Below, piece by piece: positions 45,001-58,400 of a stretch of DNA of 64,000 bases. The position numbers and the translations under genes are program-made. Source of the DNA: Xiphophorus maculatus (lineage: Eukaryota > Chordata > Actinopteri > Cyprinodontiformes > Poeciliidae); the NCBI RefSeq assembly GCF_002775205.1, contig NC_036453.1, positions 4,057,103-4,121,102 of the forward strand, written 5' to 3'. How positions within the stretch are numbered: position 1 is the first letter of the stretch; every line of letters starts with the position of its first letter. The notes under the pieces were generated by a model. It saw nothing but the letters and a program-made list of their open reading frames with translations, did not search any database and had not been told where the DNA came from.

Positions 45001-47490
45001 CCCTAGACAATTTAATTAACTCACAAAAGTAAAGTATCAATAGAAAATGCTTTTGTCATATTTCTTTTAATAGGAATAATAATAACTTCTTTCTTATGAA
45101 AGAAATATATATTTAGATTTACATTTTTAAAAAATGCACATTGGAAAGCACCTCTGTTTTGTTGTATAGAAATATACATTTTATTTTGTTTCTATTTTTG
45201 TTTATGTTCCATATTTTGTCTGCATCATACATGTCAATAATTTCCAAATTGTGGGGTCAATGAATAAATTGCGTGGCTCTAAGTAGCTCAACATAAATAA
45301 GAAAACATTACAGCCACACTTACAGTCATCCATAGTAACGTGATCCTTCTGCTGCTGCAGCAGGCTCAATCAATACAGTACATTTAACTTTAATAGTGTC
45401 AAAAGTAATTAAAATTATCTTTCTTTCTGTTTCTCCCTAATGAAAAAATGCACTCAAATAAAGGTTGTATTTTTTCTAATATCTTCTGTGTAAGATTGTG
45501 ACATCTTTCGAATTTATTTTGAGGATTATTTTTATTTAGCAAGTGGTGCACATCTCTAAAAAGCAGTAATAGCTTAAAAAAGTATAGCAAAGTGACACAT
45601 TATGCTGAGTAATAATTCAACAGAGCCTCTTTTGTGTCTATAGAAATGTACTGCTTTGTAATGTGTTATGATTTTTTTTGTTTTCCTTCCTGTTACAAAG
45701 GAAAATACATGCTAAAGAAATCGCGGCGCACAGACGTGGAAGACCTGACTCCCAATCCTCGCAAGCTGCTGCAGATCGGCACAGAGCTCCGCAAGCTGAA
45801 CAAGGTGATCAGCGACCTCACTCCCGTCAGCGAGCTGCCGCTGACCGCACGGCCGCGCTCTCGCAAGGAGAAGAACAAGCTGGCGTCCAGGTACAGCATC
45901 CTGCATGTGTACGATTACAGTCAGAGCTACAATGTGGATAAGTAACTTTCATCTGTTTGGGATTTAGGGCTTGCCGTTTAAAAAAGAAAGCTCAATATGA
46001 AGCAAACAAAGTGAAGCTTTGGGGACTCAGTACAGAATATGGTAAGTTAATCATCTCTTCATCCTTAGCTCTGATTGTTGTCTTTTTATTTCTCTTGTTA
46101 CATTTATCTCTATTAATCTAGAAACAAAAATATTGTCTGGGGAGCATTATGAGTAGTTTTTATGTCTTCTGTGCTTGAACACGTGCAGATCGGCTACTGT
46201 TTGTGATCAACGCCATCAAGGAGGAGATAATGCTGCGAGTGGAGGACTCGTCTCCACGCCCAACCAACATGACCGAGACTCTGGAGCGGCTCATTGAGGA
46301 AACGCTTGGTGAGAATTAAACATGAGTAAACATTCTGACCTTGTTTAGCTTTACTGTGCTTGTAAAATGCTATTTTAAACTTACTTGGTTTGAAATCTGA
46401 GATCACAGGATTTTTTTTTGTCTAAAATATGTCTTTCTCTGACCTCTAAATGTGTGTAGTTTGCCATTTTGTACCCTTAAAGAAACTTTTATCAGTTTTC
46501 TTAACTCAAGTAAAAAAAAATGCAGTAATTGCATAAACTTAAGTTCATAATGGTTTTTCAGCAAAAATAACAAAAAAAGAAAAGTGCAAATTAAGATTGT
46601 AGTTATATTTCACAAAGGGCTTCTAGTTGTTATGCTGGTTTGGATTGCTTTTTATTTCTTTCAGAGATTAAGTCATTATTTCAAACTGCTGTCTGTATTT
46701 TCTCATGTTATCTTTTTCTGATTTAGAAGAAATGGGAATAAAAATAGCCTTTATTGCCTCACAGTGAGGAATTCAAGTGTAAAAGCAGCATCACGATATA
46801 TGTAGGTGCACACAACAAATCAAAAAGTATTAAATATACATATATACCAAGAATCCCAATAATAATTATATTTGTTTAAATTAATAACAACATGTAAACT
46901 GAGACACGTATAAAAGAAAAGAAAGAGGGTCAAATATGTTTATGCTTCTGCCTACCTCCTTTTCAAACAAATAGTTATCTAAATATATATCATAGTATTT
47001 AACTTGTGAATGTGAATATGTATGTTTGAAATAAATACATAAGCAAATCATAATAATATACAGTATACAATTATTAAATAATTTTGACGTGTATTGAACA
47101 TTAAAAAGAGAACAAATTGTTTGCAATAAACATTCTACAGCAGAAATGTTATTTGAAAACAAGTAAAACAGAATAAATAATTGTTCTAATGCCAGAAGGG
47201 ATGTAAACATATTGATTTTGTTGGGAGCCGTGATAGTAGTGTAGTTTTATAGGGAGGATCTCCTGTAATGCTCCTTTGTGCACCTAGGATGCAGCTGTCT
47301 GCCATAAAAAAGCAGACAGAGGAAATCTGTATACGAGAAAATACATTTGCACAACTTTACGTCTCTTTTAGTGCCATCGCCGGTTGCTGGGCAGACTTCA
47401 GACTTTGTCAACAAGATTTTGGAAAACACGGGACGCGGTGACCCAACGGGAGGACTGGTCGGCCTGCGAGTCCCCACCTCCAAAATGTAG
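33062..47490 (+). CDS. crebrf: CREB3 regulatory factor (CREBRF)
   Basis: Nuclear bZIP-related protein that in mammals binds and promotes loss of CREB3 and affects stress, glucocorticoid and energy metabolism. Coding exons: 33062-33070, 35287-35412, 40217-40392, 42098-43221, 43587-43784, 45701-45890, 45968-46041, 46189-46308, 47372-47490; total 2136 bases, 711 residues (human 639 from memory). The first coding exon begins as untranslated sequence at 32858 and holds only three codons. The N-terminus [17 protein letters not shown] and the block [20 protein letters not shown] are family signatures. The acidic tract covers about residues 405-475. A conserved block [18 protein letters not shown] starts at 499. 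The basic region [13 protein letters not shown] starts at 603 and fits the bZIP Nx7R spacing; the zipper is weak. The C-terminus [14 protein letters not shown] is conserved. The extra length lies in the large exon 42098-43221 (Ser/Pro/Gln-rich middle). All junctions are GT-AG and in phase. Confidence 0.95.
33071..35286 (+). other. crebrf: crebrf intron 2
   Basis: About 2.2 kb of AT-rich sequence. A small tandem-like patch at about 33955-34055 carries repeated ccatcc/tctgtc units. No exon or identifiable element is seen otherwise. Confidence 0.6.
35431..35775. repeat. CA-flanked GTCCCC dispersed repeat
   Basis: Flanked by (CA)n on the left (35425-35466) and CA/CAAA units on the right. It contains ggggactttccattgacttc, degenerate taaccct units (35520-35580) and tccccacaa units around 35662-35720, with a hairpin pairing ggggacc (35644-35650) and ggtcccc (35658-35664). 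I recall this as a widespread fish repeat; it starts 19 bases after the donor of crebrf exon 3. Confidence 0.6.
35960..36025 (+). mobile_element. LINE 3' tail
   Basis: atgataatgaataaagt is followed by tandem tctat units (ttctattctattcta), a typical L2-type fish tail. Fragment only. Confidence 0.45.
37497..37993 (+). mobile_element. hAT-like non-autonomous element with imperfect 8-bp TSD
   Basis: The ends cagggatgtcgaactca and tgagtttgacacgtgtg are inverted repeats matching at 12 of 17 positions. Flanks aactacaa (37489-37496) and acctgcaa (37994-38001) match at 6 of 8 positions, as a decayed 8-bp duplication would. Inside are gatatggctcc-like and atttggcccccgggccttga blocks. A related inverted copy is at 9297-9905 and a tip at 3871-3911. 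It lies in crebrf intron 3. Confidence 0.75.
38002..39445 (+). other. crebrf: crebrf intron 3, middle part
   Basis: AT-rich intronic sequence with no recognisable exon, RNA gene or element. The open frames here are short and without family features. Confidence 0.55.
39446..39865. mobile_element. hAT-like MITE with perfect 8-bp TSD
   Basis: A 420-bp relative of the element at 3385-3709; shared blocks include ctcagctag, ttgtttatttattttggata, agtttattgatc and atcatccag. It is flanked by the exact 8-bp repeat tgaataat (39438-39445 and 39866-39873). The termini have drifted (tactgctgtggcaataaa; tttgtgataggcctc). It lies in crebrf intron 3. Confidence 0.85.
40831..41350. mobile_element. Palindromic MITE (Tc1/mariner-like) interrupted by a SINE
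   Basis: The left part has ataattatttggacactgac, and about 41170-41200 has aactttcagctttcatctga. About 41310-41350 carries the inverted counterpart (ttaaagctgaaagtctgaac). Both arms resemble a common fish MITE I remember. A SINE sits inside at 40878-41092. Outer limits are approximate. Confidence 0.5.
40878..41092 (-). mobile_element. tRNA-derived SINE, minus strand
   Basis: On the minus strand it begins gggcgcgccatggtggcgta. It has a perfect pol III A box (tggcgtagggg) and B box (ggttcgactcc), then a unique body and a poly(A) tail, read as poly(T) at 40879-40898. Flanking attttag repeats (40871-40877 and 41093-41099) are the target duplication. The same family occurs at 63256-63457. Minus-strand open frames of 60-66 residues here are spurious. 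Confidence 0.85.
41873..41942 (+). mobile_element. Fragment of fold-back MITE family
   Basis: aaaaaacacaagatcctacc is followed by tttttgtctagtttctagta, matching the left arm of the element at 43291-43538 with several changes. It lies in crebrf intron 4. Confidence 0.65.
43291..43538. mobile_element. Fold-back MITE filling crebrf intron 5
   Basis: The left arm 43291-43391 and right arm 43436-43538 are inverted copies, about 100 bp each with roughly a dozen mismatches and one indel. Both contain gatctagtttc and gtgcaaatatct. The loop is 44 bases. It makes up about two thirds of the 365-bp intron 43222-43586, ending 48 bases before the acceptor. Confidence 0.88.
43785..45700 (+). other. crebrf: crebrf intron 6
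   Basis: About 1.9 kb of AT-rich intron. A ctgctgctgcag patch occurs near 45350. No exon, RNA gene or clear mobile element was recognised. Confidence 0.55.
46309..47371 (+). other. crebrf: crebrf intron 8
   Basis: About 1.06 kb, very AT-rich, with nothing recognisable. The 109-residue minus-strand frame at 46881-47210 is low complexity and has no family features. Confidence 0.55.
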
Positions 47491-50400
47491 ACAAACCCTC
47501 CGTCCACTGAGAAGAGTGGACTCCATATTACCACCGTGCTGTCCGTTGTAACTATTCTCCCCTCTGCATGCCCCTCCAGCTCAGAGTAAACACTCATCGT
47601 CAGTCACTCAAACACACACACCACCTCCCCGTACGTGTGCTTGTCTTTGCCGTGCAGCTGTAAGGCACAAACCCTGGCTTTTCCGTCTCTGCACGCCACG
47701 CGCAGCGTCAGTACATCGCTGTCTCCCCAACCATGGTGGCCGGCTGTTGGGAGAAGCACGTTGAAAAGCAAGTGATGGTTTGGTGTGTCTGGAGCAGCAC
47801 ATTCTTAAATCCACTGGTGGTTGTTAGATGAGCGTAACGTCGCCTGCTGCAGGCTTTAGGGACTGAGACTGGAGCTCAAATGAGCATAACCACTGGAAGA
47901 CTTTGTTTGAGGTGGTAATAAAGACAGAGGAAATCTTGTTACATGCCAGAAACAATCGCAGATTGATGAAGCATAAGTTATCGTTTATACAAGGAGCTTT
48001 ATCCCAAAAAGCAAAAAAAGAGAAAAAAAACAACAAAAAAAGAAGTTCCAGGATGTTAAATTGACCCCTTCACTGAAGCACTTTTATAAAAATGGCTCTG
48101 GTAGCCCAGAAAGCTGCAGGGGAGAAAAAAGCAGGGTGGCAGGAAATATTTAGTACTGAAGGCCTAAATAAATTTATGCCATCCCCTGTTTGCCAATCAA
48201 CTCTACTGCTTGCAAAAACAGGTTTAGTATATTAGCGCAAGATATGAAACAGAAAAAAAAATGCAGTAGAAGATTCAAGTGATCACACATCCTGCTGGTT
48301 TCGACATGTAACCTTAATCAACAGGAAGTGGTTCACAACCTGAATTGGAAATGCATGTAGCATGGTGCTTTTTTGGGGCTTTCTGGTGGTTATAACTGGA
48401 CTGGGAAACGATGATGAGGATGGTGATAAAGATGACATAAACAGCAATCCATCTCCTCCAGGAAACTGTATATAGAAGTGTCTCCCAGGCATCAGCTCCT
48501 CCCTTTTTTGTACAGTAAAGTTGACCAGGCAGCGTGGTGGTGACAGTTTGATGTGTTCATACTAGTGTTTGATCAGAGTTCTATTCATTGTGCCTTGTAT
48601 ATGTATGTGTGTGTCTCTTTAAGTCTGAATGAGTGTGTGTTAGAGACGGACTCGAGCTCCAGCTTTGGAGAGAAGGTTGTTAGGGAACGAAAGGATGGGC
48701 ACAAGTTGTTTAAAGATATTCTGAATGTACATAAACAAATGGAAGCTCTTGTTGCGTGATGCCACAGAGTCTGTGTATATAGGAGGGCTCTGCAATAGAT
48801 TCCTTTCGGTTTTTGGTACTCTTGTCTTTAGGGTCCTGGGAGGGGCGGGATGGGGCGGGTTAACAGATATTTTTCCTTTAGGGTTACAACAAATATTTGC
48901 ACACTATATTTTGATTGTTTTTTGTACCAAAGACACATGCAACGAAAATGGCGACCAGCCAGTCAAAGTAAGGTTTTGCACAGCTTACCTGACGCCGTAT
49001 TGAATGTAAGAAATGTGGGAGGGTCAGGGAACTTCATAGAACTGTGAAATTAGTTTGGGTCCAATTCTGTACAGAAAAGGAACATTAATTTGTGTCCCTT
49101 GCATCGTGGGCTTTTTCCTGTAGATTTGTTGCTTAGGAACCACTTCATTCCTGAACTGATTCCTCCCCGCACATGCTAAGTGTGTTAATGGCGCTAGTTC
49201 GAAAACAAAAACAAACAAAAAAAAAACAAGCGCTCACCTAGTAGATAAGCTAAGTTACTTTTTTTTTTTTTGCTTGTCAAGATGTTCCCTGAAATAACCA
49301 AAATATTCCTGTGTCACTTGTTTGATTTCTGTATGTAGTCAAGGTCTAGTTCACAAGCAGAATATTATCTGAGTTGTGTTTTAAAGTACTGTATATAGAA
49401 GCATTAATGCTACATCTATGAGTTATGAAATGCTACTTTTCATGATTTGTTTTCAAGCATGTCACATTTCTGCATTTAAAAAGCTAGAGAAAAAATAAAC
49501 AAAAAACAGTATATTTTTGTATTTAAGCTGCTTCTTAGACTTGCTTTCTGGTTTTTAGGTATTCATAGGTCAGAGAATTAGTTATGGAGAAAAAGAAGAG
49601 ACAGGCTGATCGAATAATCTTCTTTACTGACTGTGTAAAAGAGAACAAGGACTGGATAATTTCAGACACAATGTGGCATAACGTCACTGTCATTAGAGCG
49701 GTCTGCAGGAAGATGGAGGACAGACTGTATTTGTCTTGTGGCTCAAAATGATGCTTCACACTGACCTGGAATCAGCAGCTTTTACATTTTAGTAGAGATG
49801 TACCAATAAAAGATTTGTGACTGATTTTCACCCAAACCTCTACCTGCTGATATGGATTTCTGATTAGCAGCATTCAAAACATTTTTTGGCCTTATAAGAG
49901 TAATAATCTTACACTGTGTGTGAGAAAGGAGTCACTATTTTAGAACAAAGACAAAATGATGACGAGATTGACATTTTCCACCTGTATAATAACAGTTACC
50001 ACTGCTAAATTTGAGCAGCAGTCTTTGTGTCTTTCCGCTAGAACATCTGGATCTTTACTTTATCTCTGATATATTCCAAACATTTCCAAATCCAACATGT
50101 TTCATGATAGAGAAGTTGGAAGCTCACAAAGAGTGAAACTTTGCAGTAGTCCAAAGAGCCTTCCTGGTATCTACTAAAATGTGCTCTATGCTAATTTTGC
50201 CACTTCAATGAGACACAAAACTCCCGAAAATGCAACATGACAACGCCTAACTCTCTGAATGAACAGCCAACATTCCTCTGTAGAAATACTTTATTCTTTA
50301 ACAGCTCAGTCATTCGAAAATAGACAACTTTGAGTCTTCTTCACTCAGTAAGAACTTCCCCACTGATGAGTGTTGTGGTTAGCAGAATGTCGTTCTTAGT

Positions 50401-52420
50401 TATGGTGCATTCACTGACAGGAATAAAAAGTGTGTTTTCCACATGCTAAGCTCAGTCGGTTTAAAAATCAGGCAATTCTGTTTTTTTTTGTGCTTCTAAA
50501 CTTTAGTTTCAGAATCAATCATTAAATTACGAGATGTTTGCATTCCTGGGATTGTTACCTTTCGAGCTGCATTGTTGACCTGTATGCCTCGCCTCGCCTT
50601 CATTCTTCTAGCCTTACTGCATCAAAATTAGCTACTTACCGGTACATATTTCACTGCTTATGTCATACCACGTGTTCTCAATTGTGTAAATATTTCAAAA
50701 TTTTATTTCCACCTGTTTCACCTAAGAACTAATTCTCCTCAAATTAACCATAATCAAATTTTAGGACTTAAAATAAATTCATGAATGAGTTTTTTTTGAT
50801 TCCAGGGCAGTGTGAAGATCAAAAGTTATTTCCAGAGCGTTTTCTAATGACTGTGAACGTTCCTCTCTGTGTATTTCATGATTGGGTAATAGCTAATTTC
50901 CTTTTCTGTCTAAAAAGGGAGAAATGGTGCTTCTTTTTGAAACTAGAACGATAAGTTTCCAATATTCACATTTGACTTGTTTGACTAGTTGTAGCCTAAA
51001 GACTTGCTCTCCCCTTTCCGTCCATAGTTATTTTCTTAGTAGTTATATATTTTGTAAATAAACTATGAGTTAATATGTATCTTCTAAATGTTAGTTATAT
51101 GTGTAGATTATATGTTTAAAAAGACAACAGCACTTTGTCCAAAAAAATGAAAAAACAAAAAGAAATATTTTTTTTCTTCCATTTGCTGCTAAACGGCCTC
51201 GTGTGAATGCTGCAAGTGTACTTGATGACTACTTGCTCAGATAAGTCTATTACCTGACACGGCTAGGTCTCTGAACTAGCAAGTAATATACGCGTGTGGC
51301 CTGACGGGGGGTTAGATCTACAAATTTTCTTGAGCCATGAAATGATATGAGGTGTTCAGAGAGAGGAAGAGAGTATCATTGCTTGGCTTTCGGGAAGTGC
51401 AGTGTCTTGACAGGATCGGTCTATTTCCTGGTCAGGGTGTTATGGTATGTTTGTGGTCTTAAACAAAACAAAATGAAAAAAAAGAGGGTTTTGATTCCAG
51501 GGCCCCTACGTTTGATTCTGATGCTGACCCCCTTGGCGTCATGATTCATTTGCCTTCAGTAGAGGTTTCCTATGGAAAATCTGATTCTGCTTTGGCTTCC
51601 TCTTCAGGGCGATGTACAGTGTAGACACATTTCTTCAGAGAGCTATATTGTTATCATTTGTAAACTGATTTCTACTTGTGACTTAAAGAGGAGGGGGTTT
51701 AGCCTTGGGCGGCCGGGAAGAGCTCGCTCCAAAGCTGGTTTTCTGGGCCGCCTTAGGGGATATTACTATATCACTGTACTGTATGGCAAGCCAATTACAA
51801 GTGGAGACTCAATCCGGACACTTATTGCCTTCTGAAATAACTTCGCACAAACAAAAATAACAACATGGCAGACATGTTTGTAGCTAAAGGGACATGCCTG
51901 GGGTTTATAACATTGTTCTGCCAGTCTGGTAAACAACAGCAACAAAACCATTCAGCCTGATTGGCTCAAAACAACCCTGACTGAAGTAGCAGACGTGGCG
52001 ATCCATAACTGAAAATTGACTTCAGAAGTCTGAACACAGTATTCAAAGCCTTTTCTCAGCTATGATTTGATGCCAGGTCTGTCAGGGGGTCAACAGTGGT
52101 TACAGGGCCGCTGGTTGACGGCCGGCTGACATAAGAGGCGCGCATGTTTTGCTGTCGATCACGAGGCTGTAGTTTTAAGAGAGTCCTCACAGGTTTTTAC
52201 ATTTAACATGATAGGCGCAAGCTGTGCAACTTTACATTCGAACCAAGAGACTCTGTGGCATTTTAATAGTCAAGGAAATGAGTGAGAATCCACGCCAGTA
52301 AAACTATTCCTTATTCTTTTTAGTTTAAAAAAAAAACCTATACCGTAACTATTAAGCTAATAGAGTGTGTAACTTTGTGCTACTCTTGTTCAATAAAAGC
52401 TACGTGGATACCATAAAGCT
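47491..52420 (+). other. crebrf: Probable long crebrf 3' UTR
   Basis: Mixed-composition sequence follows the TAG at 47488-47490 with no coding exon. Canonical AATAAA signals at 49494-49499, 51057-51062 and 52392-52397 give possible 3' ends of about 2.0, 3.6 and 4.9 kb. Mammalian CREBRF is known for a long 3' UTR, which supports the idea, but which signal is used cannot be read from sequence. The open frames here show no features of real proteins. Confidence 0.45.
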
Positions 52421-55400
52421 CTTCTTCAGCAAATCAGGGTAATACTGTTCTTCTATCTGACATGTGATGACGTATAAAATCGCAAGAAAAATATATTTAT
52501 GTATTCCAGTTATTGTCGCCATTCTTTACTCTGTACAAAAAATATATTGTCTGTCTGTGTGTTCTGAATTATCAATGTCAATCACTATGGTGCAATGCTC
52601 TGTACACAAAGTCAAAACAAAGGCCAACAGACTTTGACACAAAAATTTAAAACAAACAAAAAAATTTTTTTGAATCTGCAACATGTTCCCTTCATGAAGG
52701 ATTTGACTCTGATGTCCAGCTGTGATCCAACTGGGGTTTGTCACATGGTGCTGATATTGTTTGGTCATCCAAGAAGTGCTGCCCCCCCACTCCAATTGTT
52801 TCCATTAGTTTTAAGTTTCTGTAAATGGTGAGATTTTGCTGTTGGACCAGTAAGAAGAAGATTCACATGGGTTCTTTCTCTGAACAGCAGGAGTTGGGAG
52901 TTTCTGTTATTGACTTGTGGTATAAATGTTGCTCAGCATAGCATGACTTCTTTTGTAAAAGCCAGTTTCTTGGGCTTGACAAAACTAGCCATAATGAAAT
53001 TTAAAAAATAATATATATTATTTCAGTGATACACATTATCAGATCATATAATATAATTTCAGAGAAGTTTCCATCTGTTTCACAGTATAAACTGATTGAT
53101 TGCTCAGTTAAATTATTAATAGCATTCTAGATGAAGGATTAGATTTCATACAAATCCTTTGACGGTACGGTTTTATCAGTATGTTAATTTATATTAATAA
53201 TTTGGACTTGATAGTTATAGTAAATATAGTATAATGGAATTTTTTCACAAGCTAGATAAACACATGGATTGGAGATAACTTTTTAAAATACGTGATTTGA
53301 TATCCTGTGTTTGTAGGAATCTCTTAAAGTTTCTTAATCCATTACTGCTGATTCCAGGTGGTTAAAGGATAGCATAAGTTGGAAATAATGGGGATAAAAT
53401 ACTAAGCCTTAGCACCAAATTATCTAAACAAAACAAAACAGACAAAAAACAATCTAAAAATAAACTTTGGATTTATTGAAACTTTGTATTTTAAAACAAT
53501 TTAAAGATTATGTCTTACACAACCTGGCAACATGCTAGCTTGTTAGCACTGAGTTTAGATTCATGCTAGCTTAAACTATGCCAACAAATGTCATCTGATA
53601 CAAACATTGTTTTTAGTTCTGCTGTTTCATTTAATAAAATCCTAATAGTCTTTAAAGTAATGATTAAAAAAAACCCTGAATTTTGGATTTGTAGTAATTT
53701 TGTCCTTTTGAAATGGGAAGATTTGAATTTTAATATGTTGCAAAGCTAAGCAAACCTTGCCCAACCTCACAATTCAGAAGCTTCACATGTACCTGTATTA
53801 AAGTGAATTGAAGTGTATTTTATATACTTATGAATTATATTATATTATGAACAGCACGATGAACATTTATTATAATAGCTTACAACAATTAGATTTTGTA
53901 GTTTTGACATTAGCATAAAGGAAAGAAAAAATGGTGGTTAATGAAAGTTGTTTGAAAAACATACTGAACTTGGCAACCACTTCACTTGCTATATTGTTGA
54001 TTTCTTTGCATCTTGCTATTGTTATAAAGTTACTGCACTTAAGATACTTTTAAAATTAGAAATATTGAATTTTAAATCTACAGCTGCATTAGATTATATT
54101 TAGCTCTTTTAAAGCTATTGAAAGTTTCTTTAATCTATTTTGCTTGTGTTAATTAATAAAATATATTACGGCATCAGCATTTTTTTCATCCAACAACTTA
54201 CTACCTTGTTAACTGGGGTAATATCTTCAAGCTTATAAGAAGGTAAAAATGACAGCTAATGTCTGAAAAACTGTAATAAATGACTCATTTAATAAAATAG
54301 TTTGTTTGTTTACAGCTTGCTTCAGTGACAAAAAGTATTTATATTATTTTAATAGTAAAAATAAGGAAATAAAGTTGAGTGTAACATTTGATGAATTGCC
54401 AAGTCACATAAATCTTTCCAAAATTCTCAGTTCTCTCATGCAATGATATACATATTTATTTAAAAAACTTAATAGGAACGCTTTTACTAGCATTAGTATT
54501 TTATTCCAACATGTAATGCAATTAGCGTTTTTTATTGTAGCTAGGAACAACGTACTCTACTGATCCCAACTTGTGCTGTCCTTATGTTTTAAGTCTGAAG
54601 GAAGGCAGCAAAGAACTTTTAATTAAAATAACGCCAGAAAAGCTGTTTGCAAAAGCAGTTTCAATTGATAGTCAGTGTTGTTTTTACAGCTTGTTGTAGT
54701 GTTTTCTCTTTTTATTCCTTAACTTTCCATTGTTAAGGCACAATTTGTGTTTTTTTTCCTGGAAACTTCTTAGTGTAGAATCGATAAAGTAAGTATTCTT
54801 CAAAATGTTTATATAATGGGTTCTTTTGACTCCCATCTGTTGGCTGTATTGTCATGACCCAAAAGTCTGGCTTCCAGTTCTGTTTGTATCATTTCACATA
54901 TATTCTGTTTTGTTTAAACTTACAACCCTATTTTTGTAAAACTGCCTCACATTTTGAGGTTGTGTCACTTACGTTCCCTTTTGTTCTTCCCGAAATGAGA
55001 AGCAGCAAGGCTTGTGTGTTTGCAGGGTAACTTCTTGCATTAAGCTGAGAGAATTTGGTGCATTTTAATTCCCTTGCAGAATAGGGAAATGATTTGGACA
55101 TAAGAAATTGATTTCATTGTCACAAAGTTGTTGCATGGCTTTTTGGGGCTCTCTGTACTCAGTGATTTGATTTTGTACTTGCTGCTATTGAATGAGCACA
55201 AAGAGGCTTGAGGATGTTTATGACAGATTTCCAGTATATTTACCCTACATACTCCTCCTTGTTTTTTTTTTTTGTTTTTTTTTCTTAGATATTTTTCCTG
55301 TGATAGTCAAAAGACCAAAAGCATTACTCATCTTGCCCTTGGTTTTTACACTTACAGAAAAAAGACAATATTTTGAATTATGATGCCTGCTGAACCAGGT

Positions 55401-58400
55401 GCCTTAATCAAATATACAAAAACACAAATCTGCACCTTCTGTCAGTCTGGAGGGGATTTCCCCACAGAAACAATGGACTGGGTTTTCCAAAACTTAAACT
55501 TGAAATACAAAAATAAACTGAAAACCCTGCTCTATCTAACATCCACACATTTTACAGTGTAATCAACCGTTAGCAGCAGATTTAAACAGGTTCTCTTTCC
55601 CAGATGTTGAATTACTTTCCAACGGTATTTCCCTTTAGTATTATAGTGGAACCCGATGTTGTTTTGGGAAACCCGGTTCTATTTTTTGAAACTCTTTCTC
55701 TGCCCACTACGCCACAATATCGTACGTTGTATTGGCTGCTGCTGCTATCACTGCTGGTGTGTTTGTGTAGAGAAGAGCAAACTTCCACTGTGTCAGTGAC
55801 AGAGGGAGACTCGGGGCCTGCTTTTTACCTGGTCAATATCAATGCATTCTTCTTCTTCTGAGGTTTTGACATGGTGCACTGTGTTGCTGCCTCTTGAGAC
55901 CTTTATGTGACAGTAAAAAAGAAAAAGAAATAAAACCAATAAAAAAAGAACACTTTCCATTTTTTAACTTTGCTATAATGAAGTGCCAGACCCCTCCGTG
56001 AAGTCAGTGTTGGCACTGAGTCGCAGGTTGCGGATGAAGCGACAAACTGAGCATGGGGGTAAACTGTGGTGCTATACTCTGTCCCTGGCTGGGTGCTACA
56101 GTAACATGGCTGTGTTGAATTTTAGCCATATTATTCCTTCTGTTGATGACTCCGGTCAGTCTGGTGTTTCTGACTGCTGTACGCTGACATAGCGAGGTAT
56201 AACTCCTCCGCTGCTGCTTTGCTGTTGAATGTAGACTCGTCTTCCTCAGCAGGATCACACAGACAGATGAAAGAGTGTCTGGAGATTTTATTTCTTTCTT
56301 GTTTGTATTTGTTTGGAAGCTCAAAGGGAGACTCTGGTCATTATGATAGAGAAAGATCTCGAATGTTATATTTTTATGTGGCTACTCTTGCTCATATGTT
56401 TAAACCTTCCTATCGTTAATGTTATAGTTTGATATTTATGCTAACTCTGTCAAATGTTTATATTGTTTTAAATTATATTTTATATTTTCCCCTACTCCTA
56501 GTGTTTATAATATGTGATATTTATTTGTGAAGGCCTGTAATTTAAAATGCAATGAGACAAATATGATTAAATTGAGATTTTAAAGTATTTCCACTGAGGA
56601 TAGAAAGTCAGACACATGTCTTGAGATTCACAGGTGCAAATCACAATGAAACCACAATGATTTCTCAAACTTAATCTCTCATTTCTGGGAAATTAGTGGC
56701 AAAAGTTCAATAAATCAGCAATCGATTAGGCATTTTCCAATCTGCATCAATTCTTTTTTTTTTTCTATTTTGATAACCTCTGCTATAACACAGAGCATAT
56801 TTTCTGGTAAGGATAATTACATTTATGCTTTAGACGATGTTTTATACCAAACTCTTCCAAAAGTGCATCTGTGGTTGATGTGTATTTTAGACTAAAATCT
56901 GCTGCATTCTGCTTTTTAATGCTTTAATGAATAGAAAATATCTAAAGATTCAGAAGTTGATCTGCCAGTCATGGGAAAGTTGATAGCTTCCTATCTATAA
57001 TCAATTAGGATTTGTTCTTTAATGTAGTAGACCCGTTCTTATTTCACAAAGCTGAAAAATAAACATTCTAAAAACTCAATTTCAACAAGTGCACAAAGTA
57101 AAATGCAAAAATGTGTAAAAAAAAAAAGTCTTTTAGAAAATAATATTCAACTAAAGCTGGGTTTTGATTATTTTTATGATTATTTATTTCTACTATTGAC
57201 ATTTTTAACTACTGAGTTGAATAAATTGAGATGCTATAGTTAAGTCCATGGCTATAAAATAGTTTTTCCACATACTGATTATGTAAGGGACAAATTGCAA
57301 ACAGCCTAAACAAATAAGTAAATCTTTAACCTTGAATAACTCATTTGTAATCTCTTTTACAGATCAAAGTGAAAATATGCAAACAACAATCAATTTGATT
57401 GATGCTTATTATTAAGACTCATATTGAGATCCCAATCACTATTTTCTAATCAGAGTATTAAATTCCTCAAACAAGATTTCTTTGCAAACTACCATTGTGA
57501 GGATATTTTTTATTTCTTTGCACTTTCGAAGGACTTGAATGACTGAAATAAATCAATTCAAGTTAAAGAGTTAAATAGCTTTAATATATAAAGAAGCACC
57601 TTTTGACCCTCAGTTTAAACTTAGTGATATACCAATGTACTTTATTTGCAAATAATATGCAAGTTTCCCTGAATAATATTTCATTGAGTGGTGAGAAATT
57701 TCTGCCTGTGAAACTCATTAATTGTTGTTAAAGGTTCGATATGGTTCAAAGCTAAACCAACTTTTAGCTCTCACCTTAGAAGATGGCTCATTTGCCATTA
57801 AAAGAACTTCAGTGGAAATGTTGAGATTTTTACCACGTTCCCTGTTGTTGTTTTTGTTTTGTTTAAATTATTTCTTAAGCTCTATTTACTTTCTTTTTAA
57901 GAAGGGCTTGGTTTGCAGTGTCTTGTCTCGTAGCCCTGGAGATTAGGACGGGGCCACTTAAGGCTGGTGGGCAGAGACCCCTCACCTTCCCCTGTAGTGA
58001 ATAAATACAGGAGGGGTTCATCTCCTCTTCTGCAGACTGATTTAACTAAAGCAAAAAACTACCCATCTTTGACAATAAAAGCAAAACTATCTACTTTTAC
58101 ACTCGTCAATCTTACAAACCAATACTGCAGTGATTTACATCTCCTTCCAGACTTGCCAAAACACACGAGAGACGTTCAACAAAAAGAAAAAATGCTTCTC
58201 TTAAAGTAAAGCATCTGTTCTGTTTATTTTCTTCTGTTTCTAAGAATAAGAGCAGACAGTACGTCAATTTTTAGTAGGAAATCCATACAAGCCCAAACAT
58301 TTGGAGAGGATGTGGAAGGTATCGGCCATCCTGAGCTCCACATGCCATTGTTATGATGCTTCTGGTCTTGTATGGTAACTTATTCTACTAGATCAACCGC

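Noticed and set aside
47247..47597. 116-residue minus-strand frame
   Set aside because: It is antisense to the last crebrf exon and its 3' UTR, with no recognisable domain.
51690..51760. GC-rich patch with ggcggcc and gggccgcc as a possible promoter
   Set aside because: Only an imperfect inverted repeat; no downstream exon on either strand supports a gene start.
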